Part shown: positions 1-8,871 of the stretch, piece after piece
Numbering within the stretch: position 1 is the stretch's first letter
How the letters are laid out: each line of letters starts with the position of its first letter
Notes under the pieces: model-generated
What the model saw: the letters and a program-made list of their open reading frames with translations, nothing else
What the model was told of the DNA's origin: nothing
Databases searched by the model: none
Made by a program: the position numbers and the translations under genes
DNA from: Coptodactyla brooksi
Taxonomy: Eukaryota; Arthropoda; Insecta; Coleoptera; Scarabaeidae
Reading direction: 5' to 3'
Assembly (NCBI GenBank): GCA_033557675.1
Contig: JAWQRM010000488.1
Location: forward strand, 1 to 22,168
DNA length: 22,168 bases

Positions 1-559
1 GTTTATTTTAAAAATTGTCCAAATTCAGATTTTAGACAGTCGAGCCTAGGTCTAAAATATTTCTTCAATATTTTCTAAAACGCATTGCGAAATCATCGTC
101 ATAATTAAAATAGGGTCAAGGTAAGAGAAAGTCATGTGGGACGTACACATCGACTAGTTTTTATGTACAGCCATTCTAGTCCAGGATCTATTTAATGAAA
201 ATATTTTCAAAAAAAGAAAGGAAGTTGACCTCTACTTTGTTATTTTAAATGGAATACCCCCATTTTTCACTTTGTTAAAGGTACCATACTCGTAAAATTA
301 ATATTTTCCGATATACATTTTTTTCCCAAATTAAAAAGATAAGACCCTGAGTAAGATTTTTGTATTATTCGTCAATATTATACTATGAAATAAACTAATT
401 TACTACTTCTCAGCTAGTTGTACTTAATTCAGAATTCCCCTTAACGCCTACGTAAAGTGCGGCCTTAAATAGGGGCTGCAAAAGGTTGTTTATGAGAGAG
501 ACTAATCACAAACTGGGAGAACTTTACGTCATTCGTTATTTACTGACGTTATTAGTCTT
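1..559. other. AT-rich non-coding DNA, no gene seen
   Basis: AT-rich sequence with short reading frames only. It probably belongs to the long intron or the 5' flank of the phosphatase gene whose last exon lies at 3210-3505, since that exon needs upstream exons that I cannot find in this window. I see no repeat, RNA gene or conserved protein motif here. Confidence 0.5.
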
Positions 560-1225
560 GCCGTTCAATTTAATTGCGCAGGTACCTTCGGAGAACTTTG
601 GCGGATCTAAGAAAAAAATGATTCACGTTCGCCGTCCTAACCTAACCGCGCGCATAGTTTTCCGATGACGAATCGAAGAGTTAGGGAAATTCCGAGTTTC
701 TCAGTTGCCATTCCGCCGGTCGGCGATTTCTTCTGGCAGATGTTTTCGATCCGAACGCGTACACTTTGTACTACGGACGGCGGTGTAAAATTAGCCGCAA
801 TGACTAACTAACGTGCCAGGCGCCACGTTTCGACTTTCTTCGACCGAAGAGCGGTTATTTCCATACGTAATTGCGTTATTATTTCAACATTGTAAAATGA
901 CGTCAAGGTCGCGCCGTTCGCGTCCGCATATTATCCCTTGGCGCCTAGCGGTGCGCACGCGCCGACAGTCAATTCCTTCCCAATCGAAAGCGTACCGCGA
1001 TAAGGAAGCGATTTTAACGTTAACTGTCAATTAGGTCTGTAGGAAACGAACGTAGCGAGAGGAAAAAGTTGGAACAGGAACTCGCGCGACCGAGGCGTCC
1101 TTGCCGCGTCTCCCTCTCGGCTTCTTGGGCACGTCTTGGTGTTAGCAAACGGCCTTGCGCAGTTTTGAATCACGAATTACTCATCGCAGTTATTGTTTTC
1201 TTAGGGCCATTGGCCGTTGCCCGGA

Positions 1226-1232
1226 TGACTCA
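1226..1232. promoter_or_regulatory. AP-1 (Jun/Fos) consensus site
   Basis: Perfect TGACTCA, the palindromic-type consensus for Jun/Fos dimers. It is the first of three in 458 bp (1226-1683), upstream of the puckered-like exon. Confidence 0.4.
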
Positions 1233-1398
1233 TTCGTCTACTGTGCGTTCGGAAACGCTTAGGCGATCACTAGGGTGGATACGCAACCCCGAACAATCCA
1301 ACGGTCTTTTTCAATTATGCTCGTTCGTAATATATAAAAAAAAACCGGCACGGCCTCCGTATATCCTTTTACCCACGTGGGGTCTAATCACAATACAT

Positions 1399-1405
1399 TG
1401 AGTCA
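1399..1405. promoter_or_regulatory. AP-1 (Jun/Fos) consensus site
   Basis: Perfect TGAGTCA, the second site of the cluster. It lies about 60 bp downstream of the TATA-like sequence at 1331-1338. Confidence 0.4.
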
Positions 1406-1676
1406 CGCTTCGCACATGTTCGAGGGATGATTCAGCCCAAACATTACCATCTACTGTGCTGACCCCGTTTTTATTCACACATCAACAGATGTGGTATTAT
1501 GACTAATAATTTTTCATTTAGACATAACCTCACTACGCGCGGAAACTGTCAAATACGCATCGCGTAATGAAAATTACGACGCGTAATTCTTTTTCAAATA
1601 CTTTTCTTCTTTTTTTTTTGTTTACGTTTCGACACGGCGGGTAACGATAGGGTACGCACTAAAAATAAATACGCGG

Positions 1677-1683
1677 TGAGTCA
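1677..1683. promoter_or_regulatory. AP-1 (Jun/Fos) consensus site
   Basis: Perfect TGAGTCA, the third site of the cluster. The only other perfect copy I found in the window is at about 7511, inside a coding exon of the EB-module gene, where it is more likely to be chance. Confidence 0.4.
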
Positions 1684-1958
1684 TACTTTGTCCGTTCCCA
1701 GCCTGTTGCTGCACTCGCACAAATTTAGATAGCGCTATAACCCGTCCGAAGCGTTCGCGGGTAGGCAACCCAATCGACGCACGCGCATATTAAGATGACG
1801 GGACGATTATCACCTCTCGTGGTATCTTTTAAATTATTCCACCAATTTTGAATAGTAATATTTTAGCGTAGTAATATTTTATTTTAGTAATCCACTTATA
1901 TTTATATTTATACAGTCTGTTTGTTTTTTCAGGGCCAACCTTGTATCTCCATTAATAT

Positions 1959-2204
1959 TCAAGATAGGGTTAAAAATCTTATACAGAAATGATCTGACAT
2001 ATTTTCTTCTTGTTCGGAAGTTGTTTCGTGATTGCTGCTTTCCACAATATTATCTTCCACTTCATCTTCAACTTTTTCATCCAAAGGACTTTCTTCGTGG
2101 CTTGCTAACTCTTCGTACCGTTTCATCCAAACCTCCGGATCTGTACTACATTCGACCCGAGATTTTTTGGGATTGGGCGAAATGCAATAAACTTTCTGAA
2201 TCAA
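1959..2204 (-). pseudogene. Possible piggyBac-like transposase N-terminal fragment
   Basis: An 81-codon open frame whose middle is strongly acidic, with a run of Glu/Asp followed by VESSNHETTSEQEEN. Acidic leaders of the form 'ESxHxTxSEQ' are common at the N terminus of piggyBac-type transposases and their domesticated relatives. The catalytic DDD region is not seen, so at most this is a leader fragment. It could also be a chance open frame; I saw no terminal repeats around it. Confidence 0.25.
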
Positions 2205-2697
2205 AAGAGAAATCCAAAATATTACTTACCTCCGTTATGCCTCAAATAGAAACTTGAAACGTAAGAGCGAACTAAAAACTATACGGTGTGAATTGTGGGC
2301 GCCTTATATATGTGTCCGGAAGTTTAGTAGTGGGGAAAAATCGTATCCTGGGGGTGCTGTTTTGTACGTTGACGACATCATTGCTTCTTCTGTGTTTGCA
2401 TATTTCTAGAGCTAATCTGGCGTAGGGTTTATTGCTTTTTCCTTGAATCACCAGTATTGTCATTGTACCTGGTAATACCATTGTATATGGTATTCAGCAT
2501 AGTGTCATATCCTGTCATATTGGCCTTGGAATATCCTAATTTTCATGTTTCAAATAGTTAAGAAGTACTGTAGTTATGTAAGCATTGTGATAGTTTTTGA
2601 GATATTCGAGTTTTTATCACAGTAAGTAAATTTAAAGATTACCATGAAAATTAATACATTAAGGGTTTAAAAAAAGTGTAATAACGTAAGTTTTAAG

Positions 2698-3064
2698 TTA
2701 TAAAACACAAAAACTTAAATTTAACGTAACAGACGTTCGAAATGCAAATGCATTCGACGAAATCCAACATTTTTTTTTGTTTTCTTCAAAGCATCTGATG
2801 GATTTCTTCAAAATCCTTCGGCGATAATGACGTTTTAAACATCGTATGGTATCCTGATCAAGTGGTTGCAGCTTAGATGTCATATTCGGGGGGAAGAAAG
2901 CAAGTTGAAAGCATTTTAATTTTTCACTTTCTCTCGTCCATCCGTGTTTGTGGCAAAGATCAATATAACTCTTTGTTACTTACCAAGGGCAGAAACATGT
3001 TTGATGCTATTGCCAACCAATTTGGTTAGACTTATCAAAAATCGGAGTTATCGGAGTTCGACTG
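2698..3064 (-). mobile_element. Tigger/pogo-type DNA transposon relic, internally deleted
   Basis: The minus strand is open from about 2965 to 2698 and encodes FFPPNMTSKLQPLDQ followed by a basic stretch (KRHYRRRILKK). This matches the C-terminal part of the Tigger/jerky DDE transposase, whose hallmark is FLPPNTTSKLQPLDQG. The right border reads, on the minus strand, CAGTCGAACTCCGATAACTC starting at 3064 and preceded by TA, as expected for a Tc1-mariner/pogo inverted repeat with a TA target duplication. Only about 100 bp separate this terminus from the C-terminal coding part, so the DNA-binding and most of the catalytic coding sequence have been deleted. I did not find the left terminus. Confidence 0.7.
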
Positions 3065-3209
3065 TATTATAATTTTATTATATTACCCCAAGATATATAC
3101 TTTAAAATTTACGATAATTTATATTGCATTAGTTTTATATAAACGTCACTTAAATTTGATTTTTATCACTTTATTCTTTTGTACTAATTCTGATTTCAAT
3201 TCTTTTTAG

Positions 3210-3505
3210 AGGAGGCAAGAAAGAGCGGTTCCAGGGTACTAGTGCACTGCCAGGCGGGAGTGTCGAGGAGCGCGACGATAGCGATAGCGTACATCATGAA
3301 GTACCAGCAGGTGTCGCTCGTCGAGGCGTACAAAATGGTGAAGGCGGCGAGGCCGATAATATCGCCGAACTTGAACTTTATGGGACAACTTTTAGAGTTA
3401 GAACAAAGTTTGCACAGTGAAAATTCGCAGCGCAAATCACCTTGCCACCCTTACCACTGGAGCCAGCAGTCGTCGGACGAAGTCACGCAGGGCTGCAGTG
3501 TCTAA
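3210..3505 (+). CDS. puc: Dual-specificity MAP-kinase phosphatase, last exon (puckered/DUSP10-like)
   Basis: This is the final coding exon of a dual-specificity phosphatase, which removes phosphate from both Thr and Tyr of activated MAP kinases; puckered and DUSP10 act mainly on JNK. The exon follows a polypyrimidine tract and AG at 3208-3209, opens in phase 2 (two bases complete a split codon) and encodes EARKSGSRVLVHCQAGVSRS. That includes the signature HCxxGxxRS with the catalytic Cys and the P-loop Arg. The C-terminal half of the domain follows (SATIAIAYIMKYQQVSLVEAY, then RPIISPNLNFMGQLLELEQ), and the Ser/Gln-rich tail ends with TAA at 3503-3505. The N-terminal half, with the general-acid Asp, must lie on exons upstream of the window. 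The SPNLNFMGQLLELEQ block favours puckered/DUSP10 over other DUSPs, but the orthology is inferred. Confidence 0.85.
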
Positions 3506-3934
3506 CGTTTCGTTGTGTCTTGTTTCTCTGAATCGTCAAATATACACACATTCGTACGATTTAATATCTGAGTTTATCTAGTCTGTACAATTCGGAATTG
3601 GGGCTGTGCCATAACACGTGTGGAACGGTTTGCGTAGTTGAGTACGGCATCGGCACGAGTGGCTCATTCTTGTGTAAATGATAAGGAAACGTCAGTCATA
3701 TGATTAATAATAATTTACTTCTCTGTTAATTTATTGCAGCTATTTAGTGATACTTTAGTTAGGATATCTTATAGCTGGGGGAACGAGTGTAGTGTACTAT
3801 GAAAGGAAGGAAAAAAACCTTTTTAAAAATGAAAACCTAGTTTTTAACGTATTGACTGTTATTGTAGATTATATATATTTATTCATTTTTATTCAATTTG
3901 TCATTTTTTTGACAAATTTGTATATATTAATTAA

Positions 3935-4020
3935 ATCAATTATTACAAATTTATGTTGCTTTTTGTTTTCCTAATCAGCGTATGTCCTTCCATTAATTTC
4001 CACCTGATCTCCATGTTTTT
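3935..4020. repeat. Direct repeat pair 1, copy A
   Basis: About 86 bp, starting ATCAATTATTACAA and running through CCTAATCAGCG to CACCTGAT. It recurs in the same orientation 240 bp downstream with a few substitutions. It belongs to an unidentified transposon or a local duplication. Confidence 0.75.
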
Positions 4021-4174
4021 TTATAAATCGAGAGTTATTTTCTTGCTTTGTATACTTATGACCTCTAAAAAGTGTATGAAGTACTGGAATTTCTTGCTGC
4101 TGGTGAATAACTGACCAGTCTGTTCCTTTGTTAGTACACCTATACTATTTCATAGTACACCATCCGTCTGTTAC

Positions 4175-4260
4175 ATCAATTATTACAAGTTTATGTTGCT
4201 TCTTGTTTTCCTAATCAGCGTAGGTCCTTCCGTTAACCTCCACCTGATCCTCCATGTTTT
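4175..4260. repeat. Direct repeat pair 1, copy B
   Basis: Second copy of the 3935-4020 repeat. Similarity resumes around 4300 (AAATCGAGGGTTA, against AAATCGAGAGTTA at about 4025), so copy A lacks about 35 bp present here. Confidence 0.75.
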
Positions 4261-4373
4261 TATAGTAAATGCCACAAAATGCTGACAACTGACCTTGACA
4301 AATCGAGGGTTACTTTTTACTTTCTTGTTGAATTAGGCTTTTCGTAGCCTACTTACGCTATTTTTGGTGGTTG

Positions 4374-4396
4374 GTCTGTCCGTCCGTCCGTCTGTG
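4374..4396. repeat. CGTC microsatellite
   Basis: A short run of (GTCC)n/(CGTC)n units ending GTCTGTGC. Such runs often flank insect MITEs; I see no function. Confidence 0.6.
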
Positions 4397-4495
4397 CATC
4401 GTTTTTAGATTGCCACGTTAGACCGAGTAAAACAATACTTTACAAACAAGCTCATTATTACATAATTTAGTCATAATAAGGGTTTCATAAAAATG

Positions 4496-4585
4496 GTACA
4501 TGTGGTTAAGGTATTTACCTAAAAAAATTTTTACTTTTTTACAACTTTTTGTAACAAAATATATTTTTGTAATCTGCATAAAATT
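4496..4585. repeat. Dispersed repeat, plus-oriented copy
   Basis: About 90 bp containing ACAACTTTTTGTAACAAAAT and TATTTTTGTAATCTGCATAAAA. It recurs reverse-complemented at 21772-21865, which makes it a dispersed family, probably part of a larger degraded element. Confidence 0.75.
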
Positions 4586-4693
4586 GTAAGTAAAAAGCTG
4601 CATGCTTAAAAGCAACAGTTCTCGAGTTATAAGCATAATTGATAAAAATACAGTCCTATGGGGCAAGAGGGTATTTCGTTCCTAATCTCGGGT

Positions 4694-4844
4694 ATTGCTC
4701 TTTATAGATAAAAATCTTTCAAATAAAAGTTGCATCACATCGAACTGTTCACAAGTTGAAACAGTTTTCGAATATACAAGGTATTCGGTTTATTCTAAAA
4801 ACTATCCTTCAGATTTTTAAATGGAACACCATGTATATTATTAC
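4694..4844. repeat. Direct repeat pair 2, copy A
   Basis: About 150 bp from ATTGCTCTTTATAG to CATGTATATTATTAC, near-identical to 4981-5133. It contains TTTTTAAATGGAACACC, a phrase typical of abundant insect interspersed repeats. I base that on general recollection, not on a search. Confidence 0.8.
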
Positions 4845-4952
4845 TTCTTTGAAGTCCTTATAAGATTTAAGGGCCGCTTTAATTATTATACCTTAGCTTC
4901 AAATCGTACCGTTTGAGTGTTATGTAGTATTTTTGAAAAAACATCACAGCTG

Positions 4953-5168
4953 TGAATGCAAAATTTTACATAGAACTGTTATTGCTCTTTCTAGATAAAA
5001 ATCTTTCAAATAAAAGTTGCATCACATCGAACTGTTCACAATTCGAAACTATTTTCGAATATACAGGTGTTCGGTTTATTCTAAAAACTACCCAACTTCA
5101 GATTTTTAAATGGAACACCATGTATATTATTACAAATGCAAAATTTTTCTTAGAACTGTTATTAGTTA
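4953..5168. repeat. Direct repeat pair 2, copy B plus a partial third unit
   Basis: The core copy is 4981-5133. The phrase AATGCAAAATTTT..TAGAACTGTTATT precedes the core at 4956 and follows it again at 5135, so the repeat unit is about 180 bp and the third unit is broken off after about 30 bp. This is a short tandem array, not two independent insertions. Confidence 0.75.
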
Positions 5169-5860
5169 TATAATAATTATTAATAAAATCTGTACTTGCT
5201 GTTCAATTATTTTAACTTTTAAACTCACTTAATGAGGGAAAACTAGAAAGAATAATATAAATGAATAAAGGAATCGACAATTAAATAATAATAATATTGA
5301 TAAAACTAACGTACAAGATCTTTATCTCCCCGTCCTACTACTAATTTAACAATAATGACAAATTTTGTGGGATTTTCTTATCTGTGACTCTAAAGTCTTG
5401 TACGAAAGTCAAATATTTAATACTTAATTTCCTGGGTCTCGTTTGAGACTTCTTCGGTGAATTCACGAGACGTGAACTGACTTTAAATAAATATGTTTTC
5501 ACCAACTCTATACCATATTTCAACCAACTATTTTACTGCGCACTGGCTAGAGCAACTTTGAGGTGGTGAAAACTCTTACGACCAGACTAAATAAAAGTGA
5601 TTAAATACACTTCAGGCTTCAAGTGGCCACCCAGCTGGCTTAATAATTATTTAATGAAACGAAATAGTTAACCTGATTTGTTACAATATAACTATGGTAT
5701 TATCATCCGTCCGTCGCTTAAAGACCACTACAAAGTTTATGCCAATTAAATGAGGTCTCGGTGAAACCAAAGAACTGTCATAAGTTTTGCACAAGCACGA
5801 TTATAAAGTTATTTATATCCGCTTATTAATTTAAATACATATAAAATGTTAAGTAATAAT

Positions 5861-8246
5861 TCATTCCCTAAACAAATAGTACACTAACAAAGTTAAAAAT
5901 AGAAGCGTTTCTCTGTAGTGTTGATAGATCGTAAGGTTCGAACTTCGGGGTGTGCAATTCAACATGTCCCGCGTCGGTTGCTGATTCGGCCCGCACTGAC
6001 ACTTGCTGTTCCGGCACAGAACGGTCTTCCCTAAAGTTGCGTGACATTGCTGCAGGTTCGTACAGTACGCTCCCATGGCTGGACGAGAAATTTATAAAAT
6101 TTACGAAAGTCGATCGCGACGTACACGTACCTCTCGCTTGGATGCACAAGTCGTCGATTTCTTGATACCCCGCTTTGCATTGGCAAGTGCCCTGAGTGCA
6201 TTCGGTGTTCTCCCACGTACATTGTTGCGGATACGAACACGTCTCGTGGATTCCCGCCGCTGCGGAGCGAAAGAAAAGATTTTTGTCAAAGATATCGTGA
6301 TAAAATTAAAGGTGTTTACTTTTAATGCAGGTCGTAGAATCCACTTCGAGGTACCCCGCATCGCAAGAACATTTCCCGGTGCTCTTGTCGCATAAGCTGT
6401 TCTCCATTTCGCAATGGCGACTTATATCGTCGCAAGTAGCGCCGAGGTCTGTAAACTTTTCGTTAAACCTCAATGAATACTATCGTAGGATAACTTACTG
6501 GGTAAACATATATCACCATCGAGTCTGTAATTGTCGGGACAAACGCAGTCACCTTTTATCGTGCATACGGAGTTAATTATGTCGCAGTCTTCGTCCGTCG
6601 CACAACCCACAAGGCATTCCGTAGCTAAAAATTTGAATAATAAAGGTGGTGGAATTCAAAATTTTAGGATACCTTACTGTCAACACAAAGAGAATCCTCG
6701 TTCAATTCCGTCCCGTAGTGACATTCGCAATACGAATCTATATCGCTTTCAGCTACGCACGCGACTCTACTTCCTAAGACGTTGCAAGCCTGGTCCGAGT
6801 TACATTTAATCCTATCGTTCACTTTAGAAGCAGCTAGAAATTTATAAACGTCAAGGTCGTATTGTTTATATTCCGTTTAGTTACCTTTGACGCATTTGTC
6901 AAGGCCAGGCCCGTAATAATGCGATGTAGGGCAAATGCACATACCGTCTTTACAAAGCCTCGGAGACGTTGGACAGTCTGCATTCTCTATGCAACCAACG
7001 TCGAGACCCAACTCTGAGAAACGTGTATTTTATGAATTTAATTTAAATAATTATAGTTCCGTACCTCCGACGCATCCGTTTCTCGTATTGTAAATGTATC
7101 CCCTTTTGCAGACACACTTCTTAGTGAGCGGTGAGCAATAAGAATTGGCCTGGTCCGTGCAATCTTCGTTACTAATGCAATCGTCACCGATTTCTCTTTC
7201 GGTATCAAGATGTTTCTCCATTTCGTTGTATTCTTCGTAAATTACTTCACGCTTAATAACGTTTTTACTTTTCAATACGCAACCGTTATTACAATAACTG
7301 TCGGCAATTAATTGACAATCGCTATCCATCGCGCACGGATCGCCGAGTTCTATAATAACGAAACAAAGTTTAATTTTTATAATATTAATATAATAATAAT
7401 TTTCGTTCAGATACCTTGCGCTAAAGGCCTGCAATCGTAGCCACCCCTAGCGTAGTAGCCTTCGTTACAAACACACCTAGACTCGGAACAGACCATCGCG
7501 AACAGATCGTGACTCACAAAGCAATCCTGGTCTTTCACGCAGGCTTTTCCGAGTCCCATAGCTGGGATGCATGCGCCCCGATAGTATCTGTACCCGTCTT
7601 GGCATTCACACGTTTCAGACCGGCACCGGTTCTTTCCGAGGAGTGGGGCGCACTGAGCGTCGTCGGTGCACAGGTCTCCGTAGTGAAGGCGAACTGAAAA
7701 TTATCCGTACAGATACTTTACGGCTGAACGGAAATCGAAAACTTATACCTTCCAAACATTTGGTACCATCTACGCTGGGCGTCTTTCCGCTCGGACATTG
7801 GCAAAGGTTACTCGTACATGTCGCTTCCAAAGCCGTACAGTCGGCTTGCGTTTCGCATTCCAGAAAATTTGCTGCGGCTCGACCTGCCCAAAAGTAATTG
7901 AAGAAAAAAAAATTTATTTCTTATATTACTCATTTAAAAATTTATTAATTCTTATATTAATAAATTCTTATTCAAATTAAAACTTGAGATAACTTGTTTA
8001 TTGTTTCTGTAAATTTGTAATTGATCGAAGCAGGTGTACAGAACACCTGCATAAAAAAGATAAAGATTTTTTCTAGTCGTTTAAGTATTGCGAGATAAAA
8101 ATCTAAGGGAAAACAAAATAATATACCTTCAGTAAATCTGTTCTTAGGGTAAATTAAAATTTTGAATCTGTTAATTTACTGGAAATAAAAAAAAAGGACC
8201 TACCTCCGAAATTATTAAGAACTAATATCAACGCGATCAACTTCAT
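5861..8246 (-). CDS. Secreted or GPI-anchored EB-module cysteine-rich protein, 10 exons
   Basis: Coding exons on the minus strand: 8204-8246, 7749-7883, 7415-7693, 7065-7349, 6885-7013, 6678-6833, 6499-6624, 6320-6448, 6131-6259 and 5861-6078, which give 542 residues. All nine introns are GT-AG and in phase 1. The start encodes MKLIALILVLNNFG, a short signal peptide. About eleven Cys-rich units follow, of the form C-x6-C-x6/7-C-x3/4-C-x-C-x(n)-C, as in EB modules (for example ECETQADCTALEATCTSNLC). Exons 3 and 4 carry two units each and the others one. The C terminus after the last Cys holds LLFLTLLVYYLF flanked by charges, so it is either a GPI signal or one membrane span. Insect relatives are usually annotated tenascin-like, MEGF-like or 'prion-like-(Q/N-rich)'; their ligand is unknown. 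Possible roles are extracellular adhesion or recognition. I do not recognise a named orthologue. Confidence 0.85.
8030..8050. other. Perfect short hairpin in intron 1 of the EB-module gene
   Basis: GCAGGTGT and ACACCTGC flank a five-base loop. Each arm contains the E-box CACCTG/CAGGTG, the type bound by Snail/Scratch and bHLH factors, so it may be a paired E-box instead of an RNA structure. Confidence 0.35.
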
Positions 8247-8280
8247 GTTTCGACGAGCACGATACGCTACCAATAGAGAT

Positions 8281-8285
8281 ACTGA
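8281..8285 (-). promoter_or_regulatory. Possible initiator (TCAGT) of the EB-module gene
   Basis: TCAGT on the minus strand matches the arthropod initiator and lies about 35 bases upstream of the ATG at 8246. I see no TATA box about 30 bp further upstream. A five-base motif is weak evidence alone. Confidence 0.25.
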
Positions 8286-8446
8286 GCCAACATTCTGGTT
8301 CGGTAGATAAATAAATGAAATTGAGGCACTTCAAATTTCAAATGATAACGATTCGGATGGCGGAAGATAACAACGATCGAAGTTTTGATAAGAAAACTAA
8401 AATTTGGACATAAAAATATAAACGAATTAAATTTTTATTTGAAACT

Positions 8447-8452
8447 TTTATT
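8447..8452 (-). other. Poly(A) signal AATAAA of the SMYD4-like gene
   Basis: AATAAA on the minus strand, about 175 bases past the SMYD4-like stop codon, with a second overlapping-type signal at about 8434-8439. It would end that transcript just before the promoter of the EB-module gene on the same strand. Confidence 0.45.
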
Positions 8453-8625
8453 TAGAACGCTAAAAATACAAATTTGAACAATAGAAGAAATGGAATGCTT
8501 ATATCTAGTTTAAATGAACGAATATTCGGGTAGTAGATGCGTAAGTGACGCCCAAAAAACTTAAACTTTCGGTTAATAATTATAAGTAAACTTTGGTTTG
8601 TAGAAAATGACGGTGCGAAAACCCT

Positions 8626-8871
8626 TTAAACAAGAGGGTAAGGGTTGTTCGTCATGGGTAAGAACTCGGTTGGCATCTTGTACATAACTTCGGTGTTCCC
8701 GTCGTGCAACATGCACGTTCGCATGCGCTGCTGCACTTTGACCATGTCTTGAAACGGGGGCACCATGAATTTGTGGTAGAACTCCATAGCCGTCTGGTAA
8801 AATTTCACGGCCGCTTCGTAGTCGCCGGCCTTGAATTTTTCTTCCGCTCGGCTCGTGAACTCGTCGACTTT
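8626..8871 (-). CDS. Smyd4: SMYD4-like gene, last exon
   Basis: The exon starts after AG (minus strand) with KVDEFTSRAEEKFKAGDYEAA, a TPR-like helical hairpin, and ends with TAA at 8628-8626. It joins in phase 0 to the preceding exon, whose end encodes LTSMQLM before GTAGGT. The tail after VQQRMRTCMLHDGNTE is short, so this protein keeps only the start of the C-terminal TPR-like module of longer SMYD4 proteins. Confidence 0.8.
   Translation of the reverse strand, partial: KVDEFTSRAEEKFKAGDYEAAVKFYQTAMEFYHKFMVPPFQDMVKVQQRMRTCMLHDGNTEVMYKMPTEFLPMTNNPYPLV

Larger units (their letters stand above)
560..1760. promoter_or_regulatory. CpG-rich block, possible promoter or enhancer of the phosphatase gene
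   Basis: This block stands out from its AT-rich surroundings by many CG dinucleotides and a higher GC content. It has no convincing coding exon: its open frames (for example 813-1034 and 1069-1401) look like low-complexity translations of GC-rich DNA. It contains a TATA-like TATATAAA at 1331-1338 and three perfect AP-1 sites. I infer an internal promoter or enhancer for the plus-strand phosphatase gene downstream. It could instead be a 5' UTR exon or simply an old GC-rich insertion. Confidence 0.35.
3506..5860. other. 3' flank of the phosphatase gene, repeat-rich non-coding DNA
   Basis: No gene is visible between the phosphatase stop and the end of the minus-strand EB-module gene. The first few hundred bases are probably phosphatase 3' UTR, but no AATAAA lies close to the stop. 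The rest holds two pairs of direct repeats, a dispersed repeat shared with the right end of the window and a short CGTC microsatellite, each listed separately. From 5170 to 5860 I see nothing but AT-rich sequence. Confidence 0.6.

Noticed and set aside
486..1401. Three plus-strand open frames in the CpG-rich block as first exons of the phosphatase
   Set aside because: No phosphatase motif, no conserved composition and no donor in a phase I could tie to the phase-2 acceptor at 3210. Kept only as a regulatory candidate.
2272..2481. Minus-strand 69-codon open frame near the transposon relics
   Set aside because: No recognisable motif and no link to the Tigger or piggyBac-like pieces.
6031..6395. 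Overlapping open frames on both strands over the EB-module exons (for example 6075-6395 and 6101-6361)
   Set aside because: They are shadows: they lack Cys spacing or membrane features, while the spliced minus-strand frame gives regular EB modules.
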